Source: Bimastos eiseni | Taxonomy: Eukaryota > Annelida > Clitellata > Crassiclitellata > Lumbricidae | DNA: 64,000 nt | NCBI GenBank assembly: GCA_959347315.1 | Contig: OY365813.1 | Location: forward strand, 16,895,081 to 16,959,080 | Direction: 5' to 3' | Part shown: one piece after another, positions 1 to 10,400 of the stretch | How positions within the stretch are numbered: the stretch's first letter is position 1 | How the letters are laid out: every line of letters begins with the position of its first letter | The notes under the pieces: model-generated | Database searches by the model: none | What the model saw: the letters and a program-made list of their open reading frames with translations, nothing else | Told to the model about the DNA's origin: nothing | Position numbers and translations under genes: made by a program

Positions 1-1207
1 CACATGTTGGTGTACAGTCACGGGCCTCTTTATAGACGAAAGTGTGCAGGTTCTATAGCAAAAACTGTACACTAATAACAGACGCTTCAAGTTTAAACTT
101 ATTGTAGTTAAGTGTCTGTAACTAGGCCTATTTAAAAAGGCATAAATCATAAACTTTGTATAACTGATTATAATAGTTTTCATAAGTTGATTGTGGGCAA
201 TCGCTTGACCTCTGAGCATTTGTCTGCCCCACCTCTGGACGGGCCTGTCTGAGATCAAACTATTTTTTCCCCAATTGCATGCTTTATGGGCATTGCATTA
301 TTATGGATACACTAGACGTATCTGAACTGATAGCATGACCTATGTATATCTGAATTTGCATTGTAGCAATTTGTGCTTGACATTCATGTTGCAAAGAGGA
401 GCTTGCTAACTTTTCAGTGCTGAATTTGGATGTGATGTTGGACTTTTGTAAGGCTTCTTGCTATTCTGAGAAATTTGCATAATTTTGGTGCTGTTAAATT
501 CTAAACTAGTGAAACTGTTTCATGTGGTTGAATGATAATATACAGGCACAAAGAAAACAAAGACTCTATACTATACAAAAGATTCTATACTCATTGGTCC
601 GTGAGGTTGACTCGGCTTTCCACTCCCTAGGGGCAGCAGTAAGACGGATTTCCACCTACAGGCTGCCATAGTTATAAAATCGACTCTTGTTTATCATGTA
701 TTTCCCTACTATTTCCAGAGGTGTGTTTACAGAAAACGAGGCCCTAGGCACAAACATTTGTGTGGCCCTTCGGCATTTGTATATACTGAGTCTGAGGGGC
801 CGTCTATAGAGTAAAATGAGATCACGCACCCATTGGAGGGTTCTGTGACTAAGAGGAGGGGAGTCTTGAGATATGTAGCATCACATCAAATATCGAAATA
901 TGCAACTTTCTTTTTCAATGTCACTCATTTAAACAGTGAAGCTTGAACCAACTTCTGGAAGCAAAGAGGCTCATATACTGCGGCACTGTATTACGCAGCT
1001 TTCGCTCTTACCAACACAGCTAGCCTATCTGGTATTGATATTGACATTAATAAAGCAATTATGAATTACCACAAAACACTTGTCATGTGAATGCTTGGCT
1101 ACATGAAAGGAATATGTTATACATGTATTTAAAATATTTCAAACGTGAGACATGTTATTTTGTAAGAAACGTTTTCATTCGATCAATCAATCAATAAAGC
1201 ATACGTG

Positions 1208-1245
1208 ATATAGCGCCTTTTCAAGATATCTACTCAAAGGCGCTC
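1208..1245 (-). repeat. LINE/SINE 3' tail fragment
   Basis: The segment reads, on the minus strand, GAGCGCCTTTGAGTAGATAT followed by a CTTGAAAAGGCGCTATATCA-like end. This is the tail shared by the LINE fragments and one SINE family across the window. A short (ATCA)n run abuts it at 1180-1195. Confidence 0.6.
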
Positions 1246-1257
1246 ATTCACTTGGGG

Positions 1258-1540
1258 ACATCTGAGATGTTATGTTGTGTTTTCGTTCATTAGGGGCCCC
1301 TGAGATGTTATTTTTTATTTATTGTTTGCATTTGTTTGGGGACTCCCTGATATGTTATTTTGTATGAAATGTCTGAGGTGTTATTTTGTATTTGATATTT
1401 CCATTCAGTTGGGTGCTTTCTGAGATATTATTTCATATGAAATGTTCATTTGGGGCCGCTGAAATGTTATTTTTTTATTCAATGTTTTCATCATTTGGGG
1501 GGCCCCTGAGATTTGGGGACCCTAGCTGCACGCCTATAGT
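1258..1540. repeat. degenerate tandem repeat with TGAGATGTTATTTT core
   Basis: About five or six diverged copies of a roughly 50-60 bp unit. Each carries a version of 'TGAGATGTTATTTTgTATTT' followed by a GTTCATTTGGGGaCCC-like segment. Copies differ by substitutions and small indels, so the array looks old. No coding potential is apparent. Confidence 0.6.
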
Positions 1541-1796
1541 GCGCCTAAAGGTAAACGCGTCATTGACTATATCATGTTATCTTAACTTGTTTATCATGTG
1601 TATCCCGGTGATTTCATGTTATCATGGTTTGGTTTGTAATTTTGATATTATAATTAACGAATATATTTTAAAATGACTGTTGATTTGAGCAGACCGCTTA
1701 GCCATGAAAACAACTGATTATTGCGATGATAAAAAGATATACAAAGAGTCAATAATAGCACATTCAGTTTGATGGGTCTATTCTCGTAAACAACAG

Positions 1797-2196
1797 TTCT
1801 TTCTCAGTAATGCCGGATTACCATATGATTGCCAGTGGCAGTGACAACTAATATATCCCTGGGTGACGTCAATTGTTTTGACTCGTTTCAAAGCTAACCG
1901 ATGATGGAAAATTCGTCACCGATTGTTAAAGAACTTGCTCCGATTGTGTGTAAATGTGGTCAGATCGAAGAGAGCAACAGTCTAACAATAGACTGTTCCT
2001 TCTCAGTAATGCCGGATTACCATATGATTGCCAGTGACAGAGTGACAACTAACATATCCCTGGGTGACGTCAATTGTTTTGACTCGTTTCAAGGCTAACC
2101 GATGATGGAAAATTCGTCACCGATTGTTAAAAAACTTGCTCCGATTGTGTGTAAATGTGGTCAGATCGAAGAGAGCAACGGTCTAACAATAGACGG
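1797..2196. repeat. 200-bp tandem duplication containing TGACGTCA
   Basis: Two adjacent near-identical copies of about 200 bp. 'TTCTCAGTAATGCCGG' begins at 1801 and again at 2000; 'GATGATGGAAAATTCG' at 1900 and again at 2101. The copies differ by a few substitutions and a 2-base indel. Each contains GGGTGACGTCAATTG, a perfect CRE palindrome core, so the duplication doubles a potential CREB/ATF site. No adjacent gene is recognised. Confidence 0.8.
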
Positions 2197-2277
2197 GTTA
2201 GTCATCAGTTAGTCTAGTCTGTTACAGTAGGCGAATGTTTTCCCAGACGGTGAGGACCTGCTGCTGGCCTCAATCGG

Positions 2278-2640
2278 CTAAGCTGGCGATGAAATATTGC
2301 TTTCACAGGGCAAGCAACAGCCGACGTAGTTGTTATCGACGCGAGAGCGGCTGCTAGTTGATGTCCTTGAGACGGTGTTTATTGGACCACGATGTTGCGA
2401 TGAATGTCTGCGGGGCTTTCCCCTCGTCACGTGTTCATTGGTCGGCGTTTTATGTTGATTTAAAAATAAACATGCACGGAAGTTTCCGGAAATTTCCTGA
2501 GGGATTAATGAGACGCGTGTCTTCGAAGTGCTTGCTTGCATGCAGCTGCTGTGCTGATGCGTAGAGGGAGCCCCCTCGTTTTCTGGGTGGAGAGAAAAAC
2601 AGCTTGACACCTGCTGCGTAGTTACTTCGGTTGATAGCAG
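2278..2640. other. CpG-richer block, possible promoter or unrecognised exon
   Basis: Against AT-rich surroundings this block has many CpG dinucleotides (for example GCCGACGTAG, TATCGACGCGAGAGCGG, AGACGCGTG). Open frames run across it on both strands but match nothing I recognise. It follows directly after the CRE-bearing duplication, so it could be the start of a transcript whose product I cannot identify. Confidence 0.25.
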
Positions 2641-4479
2641 TTGTTAAATTGATTTATTGGGGTGACCTCATTGTGCGCTGTATGGCGCGTGTCGGATGCA
2701 ACGTCTTGTGGGAATACGCCTTCCAGTTGACCATCTGCTGCTACTACTTGGAAGAGGGAGAGGGAGGGGTTGCTAGAGCTGAAAACGGTCGATGATAGGT
2801 CTCTGTCGGTCGATAATTACCAGTGCGTTGATAGAGTAGCTTCACTGCTCTATGCTTCTCTTACTGTATTTCAGATTAACCATGGTCGAGTGTTGCTTAG
2901 TATCTCCCACAGGTCTTTCACTCAAAACAGAAAACGCTGCTTTTTACTAATTCTTTTCCGAATCATCAACTTCACTAAACTCCCTTGCCAGACTCTAAAT
3001 GCCACTCACCTTAGCCGTCTGCCTGAATCTTTTCAAGGAAAAGGATTTGAACCCTAGAAATTATGAGGCAGGAAATAGAGAAACACAGGTGATCATAAAA
3101 TAGTTCGGTGAGCTATAGGATAGTAAGTTGACACTAAAGCAGGCCCTGAAATCTTTTTGCGGTGAATTCAAGTACAACCATGTGTTTACACAGGCCTCCC
3201 CACCCATTTTCAACTTCTACAACTGCCATATAGCTTCCTAGCAGTGTTATCTTTGGTTGGTGTGCATTGTGAACTATCTCGACTTGATCGACAACCAATA
3301 AAATGTGTTTACAGTGATCCAGACTGCAATCAGCCGAGGTAGACTGTTCGTTTTTCACAAAAGTTATCCGCACAGCAAACATGCCACTTTTTAAAACTAA
3401 GCAAAGGAAATGATTTCACTTTCACTAATGCACCTTTGTGAATTCAATGTGCATTAATAGATTATCTGTTCACTGATGAAACCAAAGTGTTACAAAAAGT
3501 AAATCTGTATTAACAATTAGACTCCAGTATTTTACTGAATTTTTAATTTCTCTGTGAATTTATCAATTCTCTTTAGTGATGAATTTTATATATAAAAAAT
3601 TGATTAGAACCTAGGCAGCAAATTATATTTAACAAGACAACTTCAACCCTCCAAGCTGTCAATATAAAAAAAACGTTTAAAATAACTCTCAACTTGAGAC
3701 AGAAGTACAACTCATATTCTTTAACAGGTGTAAAACTCAGAAGATTGATTCACACTAAAAAAATCTTTTCCCAGTTTAAATAAATTTCAAATAATGTTTC
3801 TCATGTTTAATTAGAATCATCATGACAAGGAAGCATGGAGTGAGAAATATAAGTTACAACCTGAAGTACTAATTAATAGAATTAAGAAACAAAATAATGA
3901 GCCATTAGAAAAATAATTTTTTTTATTACTATACATTGCACATAGTTATGAAAGAACTTTATTCACAAGCAGAGCTATCCATGCTTGATGAAGAATTGCT
4001 ATGAAGATTAGATGTCACAAGTTGATTTTAAAATGCATTTGCTCAGCAAAAAAGCATAGAGCGTTGTGCAACATATTCTGCAGTAATAGCACTGAATTGC
4101 AAGGCAGGATAATGTCAGTCAAAAGATCCTGACCTTCTCGGAAAGATTGTTAAATTATGCATGCATTAGGTATGCAATCTACAATGATTTAGACAGGAAA
4201 TATGTGAATCCAGGCACTATTAGTTTCCAAAATCTCCACTCATTTTCTTCTTTCATTATTGTACAAAGCTTAATCAATGTACACACATAATACTGATACA
4301 CCCAAGCTAATTACATTTCACAAAGCATCAGCAAACACATAGTCCATAAGCAATTAAGCATGCTCATCACAAGACTGTGACACATCAAGCAACCAATATG
4401 CTGCTTGACACAATGAAATTAATCACTGTCACCATTCAAATGACTTGCATCAGATGTTTAATGTTCTTACACTCAGTTA

Positions 4480-5176
4480 ACTTACAAATGCCAATAGGTC
4501 AAGTTGCTTGGCATTACATGTTTTTACGTCCTCGGTTTTGCAGTTAGAGAAACTAACAAATTCCACGATATGATCACCGCACAGAGAGAGATTCACGATA
4601 TCACAATAACGAAGGGATGTTACAGAATCACAACATGTGACATAATGTCAACTCAGATGCTCTCTTTTATCTTTGTAAGACGTATCTCCGTCATCCACTG
4701 TTAGAGTGGCGCTTTCCATGGTCCGATTATAATCTCCACTGGCTGTTCTGGTTCAATACAGCAGAAATGCTACTTGATCATCCAATCTCTGCAATAATAG
4801 AAATTGGATATTATCTGGCTGCATGTTGAAGTTATACAACTATTGTATACATGAAGAGACTCGAGTCTATCGCGTAACAGCCACCGTTGTTGCCAATGCC
4901 CCAAGACCCAGAACAGTGTACAGCAGACCTCTCCAGATCTTTGATTCGAAGCTGTTGGACTCTTTGAAAAATTCCACCATTGCTTCCTATAAAGAAGAAA
5001 ATTCATTAGGCTGTTAATTTTTCTAACTGAATGCAAAGGATTAAATGTAACTTCTGCATAAATGGTAGATACGTCTGGACACCAGGTACAAATGCTTGTA
5101 GCGAGTGAATGATACTCTAACTAACTCAATGTAAACATGTAATGCCAAGCAACTTGACCTATTGGCATTTATAAGT
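4480..5176. repeat. 44-bp inverted repeat (4480-4523 and 5133-5176) around the last MCL1-like exon
   Basis: The left arm 4480-4523 and the right arm 5133-5176 are reverse complements over 44 bases with one mismatch; the core includes GGTCAAGTTGCTTGGCATTA and its complement. The 609-base loop contains the terminal coding exon (4867-4986) of the minus-strand MCL1-like gene. One arm therefore lies in its intron and the other in its 3' UTR or flank. I saw no target-site duplication, so transposon origin is unproven. Confidence 0.85.
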
Positions 5177-6228
5177 ATTTTATAGAGCACTGGCTTGTCA
5201 TACCCTTGGCTTAAAAGTGTCTTTATAATGCAAATTTGTGTATTTGTTTTAAATTTATGTGTAAAACTTCACAGTAACTCAGAGGCGACTTTTCTGTGCT
5301 TATTGCACCCATGCTGGAAGATTGAGTTCTGATAATAGATGAACTTTTAAAACCTTCATTTTAAATGTGTGTCTTAAGTATTGCATAATCTTGTAATCTC
5401 ATTACCCACAACAGGACTGTTGCCAAATGTATCCTGCTTCTTAAGTAGTAGCTGCTCAATTATAATAATTGGTTCAGACTTGATGACAGTTTGATGCATA
5501 CTTGTAACACTGGTAAGAAACAAAACAAATGCTAGTCATTGCTTACACAATGCAACATCAACAAATGAAAACTACTAGTTGTTTAACACTTGTTATTATC
5601 AGTATTATAAATCAACAATTTATAATGATATTGCATCACCTACCCATCCTCCTTGCTTTGTTATCCATGCACACAAGTGCGTAGCAACATAGTGTCCCGT
5701 CCTCTTGGCTATTTTCTCTGGCCATTCGGGGTCCAGACGGTTCTCAACACAGTACCTCGCCAGCCAACCGGCAAAGGCAAAGAATGTTACGATGCGACCC
5801 CAGTTGTATTGCTTGTCGCAAAACATCCTGTCTGCCACATTGTCAATGAACTGACAATCCAGATCCTTATGATCAAGATTCAGTTTCTTAACAAGACTTG
5901 CGAACAGGATCTCGTGCTTACAAGACACTTCCTCTACTATCCTGCGCAGTGTTTTAGCATATCTGCTGTTCGCTTTCGTCGTGTTGCGTGTCATGTAGAG
6001 GACTATGTCGTCTGCCAATTGGACGGCCGTGACCGCCTCCGATTCCAACGATGATAATTGAACCCCATTGTGAAATGGCGACTCTACGAAATCCGAAGCC
6101 ACATAAGGACTGTGGGACCACGACAGACGATCTGTCTCGTCAGGGTCTGAAATGCCCGAATCGACCGAATCGAAACGACTGGCCAGCGCCGGTTTTTTCA
6201 TTTCTGCCATTTCCAGCTTTCCTTCCAT
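4867..6228 (-). CDS. MCL1-like: MCL1-like BCL-2 family protein, two exons
   Basis: Spliced minus-strand gene: exon 1 coding 6228-5644, exon 2 4986-4867, 234 residues. BCL-2 proteins control mitochondrial outer-membrane permeability. BH1 is NWGRIVTFFAFAGWLA (residues 142-157). BH2 is WITKQGGW joined to EAMVEF across the intron (188-201). A hydrophobic tail (LLYTVLGLGALATTVAV, 216-232) ends in TR, as expected for a tail anchor. The BH3-region helix has TLRRIVEEV (93-101), where families usually keep L-x3-G-D. The layout is closest to MCL1 from memory. The donor is GTAGGTG and the acceptor TTCTTCTTTATAG. The frame is open further 5' but has no earlier ATG before a stop at 6402; ATG 6228 has a weak context, and the second ATG (residue 7) has a better one. 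Residues 19-33 are Asp/Ser-rich. Pro- or anti-survival function cannot be read from sequence. Confidence 0.88.
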
Positions 6229-6779
6229 CGAATCCGCAGTTAGCAACTGTCTGCAAAGTGGTATCCGTAGACTCAGAGGACTTCGCAAATTCAGTTCCAA
6301 AGTATGTCGCAAATGAATGGAGACTTGTTTAGCCGGTCTGTCTAGTTCGGTCCGATTTCGCAGGTGCAGATATCGAAAATGAACTCTGTAATTCGGTCCC
6401 TATAGTACAGCTGGATTTCGCAATTGGGTCGGGGCCTTGCGTCAAAACAAGCAATGGCTTAACTGAACAATCAGTAGCCTGTGGGTGATTCGTCAGTCAA
6501 TCTTCTACTGTCTCGGTAGCGATTTGTTTGTCGAAGAAACATTTGCTCGGTGGATCTTGTATACAGACATCGTCTCTTATAAATAGGTCACGCAAGCGAA
6601 GTTTCTAGACCAAATACTGAATGAATTAGTTGTGCGCATAGAAATAAGAACCTTCAATCGAACATGGATATAATATCTATGCTATTGAATGCCTTGAGGG
6701 AAGTGGAAGCAAGATGCTACATCCAGACTTCAGTAAAAATGATTTTATGTCATACGTGCCAACCTCAAAATGCTTATAA

Positions 6780-6985
6780 GTATGTTACGAACGAATGATG
6801 ATTATTAATGATTCATTACAGGAGTCTAACTATAGGCTGCCATGCAGGACGATTAGCACATTGTGATGCACCCTACCTAAGGCAGGTCTAGCCACCCTCA
6901 CGGAGATATTAGAAGCGAACTTATTTCCTCAGCTCTACGCCGCCCCTCTTCGAGAGGTCATTGTCATTATAGGTAAGAGCGATCA
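6780..6985 (-). repeat. tRNA-SINE-like element (family C), degenerate
   Basis: It shares, in order and on the minus strand, segments also found at 10560-10800 (minus) and 52370-52610 (plus): a GAGCTGAGG block, GGCAG(C) plus 'CATGC', and 'GTCGAATGTAACTG'-like and ATGATGA blocks. It is diverged and lacks a clear B box. Confidence 0.45.
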
Positions 6986-7361
6986 CTGCCTTGAACTAAG
7001 GTAAAGATAGGCATTACTGTATAAGAGCAATCGCAGTGTTTCAATCTAAAACAATAACATAGCATTTTACAGTTACTAAGTATTTGACATAGTGTTTTAC
7101 AGTTACTTCTGATTGCAATTTTGCATCAGTTTGATTTAGTGTCGTTTATAATTATGCAAATATTACAGAAATTCACAGCACTTTGGGTATGTCACGGTGA
7201 ATTCCGGTAATCACTCTCCATACTAATCTAGAGAACTTGCTAAAATTTAGTGCTAATCGAGGAACAGATATTATAATATATATCTATGAATTCTAATTTG
7301 ATATTAAATGTTGGTCGCTGTTATATATTTATAGACCAACACACCTTTTAACTCAATGGCA

Positions 7362-7375
7362 TTTGCCATAGCAAC
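7362..7375 (+). promoter_or_regulatory. RFX X-box upstream of SPAG8
   Basis: TTTGCCATAGCAAC matches the RFX-factor X-box (GTTGCCATRGCAAC-like) at 13 of 14 positions. It lies 58 bases before the SPAG8 ATG. RFX factors with FOXJ1 drive ciliary genes in animals, so position and target fit well. Confidence 0.75.
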
Positions 7376-7433
7376 GTCCAAATTGAAGTTGTCGATTATT
7401 CGCGCGATGAACTTTTCTTAAAATTTAAACAAA

Positions 7434-10400
7434 ATGTCTGCATTACCTGATGGAAGGAACATCATACCTGTTGCAAATTCCGACTCAAAGTGTCTGCTTG
7501 AAAACTGGGTCGAGGAGGTTGGATTAGCAGATTTGGCCGTTGCGAACTTGTGATAACTAATATATAGTAGGCCCTAGGGTATTCTGCTGCTTTTGGGGAG
7601 AAATACAAGCATGCAGTGTTGTATGCAAGACTTGAAACTTCAAGACCAAGACGAAACCGAGACAATGAGGTGCCGAGACCGAGGCAGTGAGGTACCAGAC
7701 CGAGACCGAGACACTACGTTCAAGACAATACGAGACAGTAGAAAACAAGTGATCTTATATAAAAGGCTGTAAAATACTAATGCATTGATATTCGGGAATA
7801 AGGTTCATTTGTGATTTCAATTTGAAACTTATAATGTATATAGTACCAATTCCTGAGAACAGTTTTTAAATTACCGCGTTTTATCTTTTTTGATATCTCT
7901 TCATCGGCCTATCGTCTGAATAGTATAAAGAATGCCTTTTTAAGCATGCCTGAAATCGTCTAGACGATTTTAAACAAGCAAATTTGATACCAAATACCAA
8001 ACGAAATTATAAATTTGCGCATAGGCGTATAAGGAGAAATTCGAAGTTGTTCCGATCATTTCGATTATGGTGATTTTACATCAATGACAAACGGCATGTT
8101 TGTCAATAACTTCAAATTGTTCTGGTCATTTCGATTATGGTGATTTTACATCAATGACAAACGGCATGTTTGTCAATAACTTCAAATTGTTCTGGTCGTT
8201 TCGATTATGGTGATTTTACATCAATGACAAACGGCATGTTTGTCAATAACTTCAAATTGTTCTGGTCGTTTTGATTATGGTGATTTTACATCAATGACAA
8301 ATGGCATTTTTGTCAATAACTTCAAATTGCGTAAATGCAAACTTCACAATTTCAGGTTCTCTCTCAGACATTTTTCCACTTTGAGATAATTGAATTGATT
8401 TCGTATCACGTGACTCGTGCGGTAACCAGAATTACCGTTTTTTGTAGATTCTGGTTTCAGCTGCTAACGCAAGATTGTAAGACAGTTAACGCGAAACTTA
8501 TCGAGACCGCTTGTTCGAGACAAAACAAGACTTTCACTTCAAGACAATTTCTAAAAATTCGAGACAGTACCGCGAGACCGAGACAGCAGGCTTTCGAGAC
8601 CAAGACACTAAAAACTGTCTCAAGACCGAGACACTGTCTCGAGACCAATCATCTCTACAAGCATGGAATTTACCATCGATTGAAAAATTATAGTAAATAT
8701 CTGGACACACTCCGGTTGATGACATTTTTACAAATCTAATTATACGCGTGATCGAAAAAATAGGAGCTTGGACCAATCTGCTAATTATAACATAGCTTGG
8801 GCCTCTAATTATACACTCAACAAATAACAACAATTGTCAAGGATTTCAATTTTGTCCCTGGACACTGTTATTCTTCTGGTTATTGTATGCAGACGTTTCA
8901 ATAGTTTATTTGGTTTAAAGACACTCTGGAGAAACCTTGATAAGACAGCTAGTTCATAAGTTGTGGTGTTGAAGTATCGAAATTTTCTGATTGCAATACA
9001 AGATGGTTTCTTTTTATTTTGCCAGTTACATTAGGCAATGCTCAATTCTGCAACAAAAGCAGTTCCCACTTAATCTTAGACATTTTGTTGTTGGTTATCG
9101 ACTACCGAGCCTGCGTTCTTCTGATTTCAATGCCAGCATTCTATAATTCAACCATATTTGTGCCTTTTACATTATTATGCATTTAGAGTTTTGTATTTGT
9201 TAACAATGTTCAGATTTTGTGATAGGTACATGAATAATACCGTATTACTCATTGCATTGTTGGCCTTTTGTTGTAGAGAGCAGTGGCACATATCGACCAA
9301 GATGTCCTTAAACAACGAAAGGACAAGACAAGTATGGCCCAGGTTCTCAAGCACGGCCACAGAGGTCTACTTACGACGCAGTTTGGTGCCCCAACAAAAG
9401 ATCTGACTACGCATCTGGACGCATATCGACCACTACCTGGACCGGGCATAAGGGTCAAGGGTCAGTGAGCGCTGTTTGTTGTTGATATTGTCCTTTTTGG
9501 GTACTGAAAAATGCTTTAAAAGCAGTTAAACTACATCTTTGTTACAACTCCTTTTAGGTAATTTAAAAGTCATTTAGCCTCCAAATTGTAACTGTTCTCA
9601 TTATCTAAGCAATGTAGTTTGTAGTGATTGCACATTTGTTCGTAATGCTAGCTTTTGATTAGTTTCTGTAACATTTTAATGATGAGCATATACTGAACGT
9701 GAGTAGGCAACTAATGCAACTTCTCATTATAGTGTTAAGAGATGCCATAACCAGAGTGGGTGCATGCATGTGAGGATGTGTTTAAGGACTACATCATATT
9801 CTGAGACTTGTCAGTCAAGTGTTGCTATACCAACCTAATCCAATGACTTTTTAGGGTTAATTATTCTGGGAAATACCTTTACCTACAAAGGTGTTGTAGT
9901 ATTGCCTCAGTAATTGGCAGTGCTTTGTGTAAAAGCATGATTTGGCTTTGTATTGCATCTCATGACAGGTTCTAGAACAGAAATGATGGAGAGGATGTTC
10001 CTGGAAAGAGCTTTGTGAGTAACAGCATTGCTAACTTTCCTCCTAATTAGATTAGTGTTGTTAAACTTAACATGGCTAGTTTCTTCTATTAATTTAAATT
10101 TGAAGCAAGAATTTCAATTTGATCAACACAAGGTTTTACTTTAAACAGTAACATTTTACTGGTATAGTGGCAATGCTAAAACTGCAAAGCAGATTTCTTA
10201 AATCAGCAATCTGTGGAACGTTGAAGCCAATAGGTTGAGTGCTCACCTTTTACTGTGGAGGGTCTGCTCAAAGATGTTTACTATGTAGGGAAGCAAGCCC
10301 TTTGCTCACAATTTCTCTGCACCATCGTGACTCATGTGTGGTCATGAGTGGTCGATTGGTTAGCAACTTAGTATGCTTGCCTTGTAACGTGAAAGTGGGG

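Larger units (their letters stand above)
1..4470. other. intergenic region without a recognised gene
   Basis: I find no convincing coding exon here. The open frames present (for example 1386-1676, 2770-3057, and 3134-3382 on the minus strand) resemble no family I know and lack plausible exon structure. The stretch holds a LINE-tail fragment near 1208-1245, a degenerate tandem array at 1258-1540, a 200-bp duplication at 1797-2196, and a CpG-richer block at 2278-2640. Positions about 3400-4470 are AT-rich and featureless apart from possible minus-strand poly(A) signals (TTTATT on the plus strand at 3922-3927 and 3958-3963) that could serve the MCL1-like gene. Confidence 0.6.
6229..7433. other. 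divergent intergenic region between MCL1-like and SPAG8
   Basis: Head-to-head spacer of about 1.2 kb. It contains a minus-strand tRNA-SINE-like segment (about 6780-6985) and the X-box next to SPAG8. The first 200 bases upstream of the MCL1-like ATG are relatively CpG-rich (several TTTCGCA and GGTCCGATTTCG-type repeats at 6340-6430), consistent with a promoter. The rest is AT-rich and unremarkable. Confidence 0.5.

Noticed and set aside
6226..6312. Longer MCL1-like N-terminus starting at 6312
   Set aside because: The codon at 6312 is TTG, not ATG; the first in-frame ATG is at 6228.
5653..6332. Plus-strand open frames opposite the MCL1-like exon
   Set aside because: They are the antisense of a clearly recognised BCL-2 family exon and have no recognisable motifs.
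8335..8833. Open frames on both strands over 8335-8833
   Set aside because: Both are driven by the GAGAC-rich repeat within SPAG8 intron 1; no exon fits between SPAG8 exons 1 and 2, which already join in phase.
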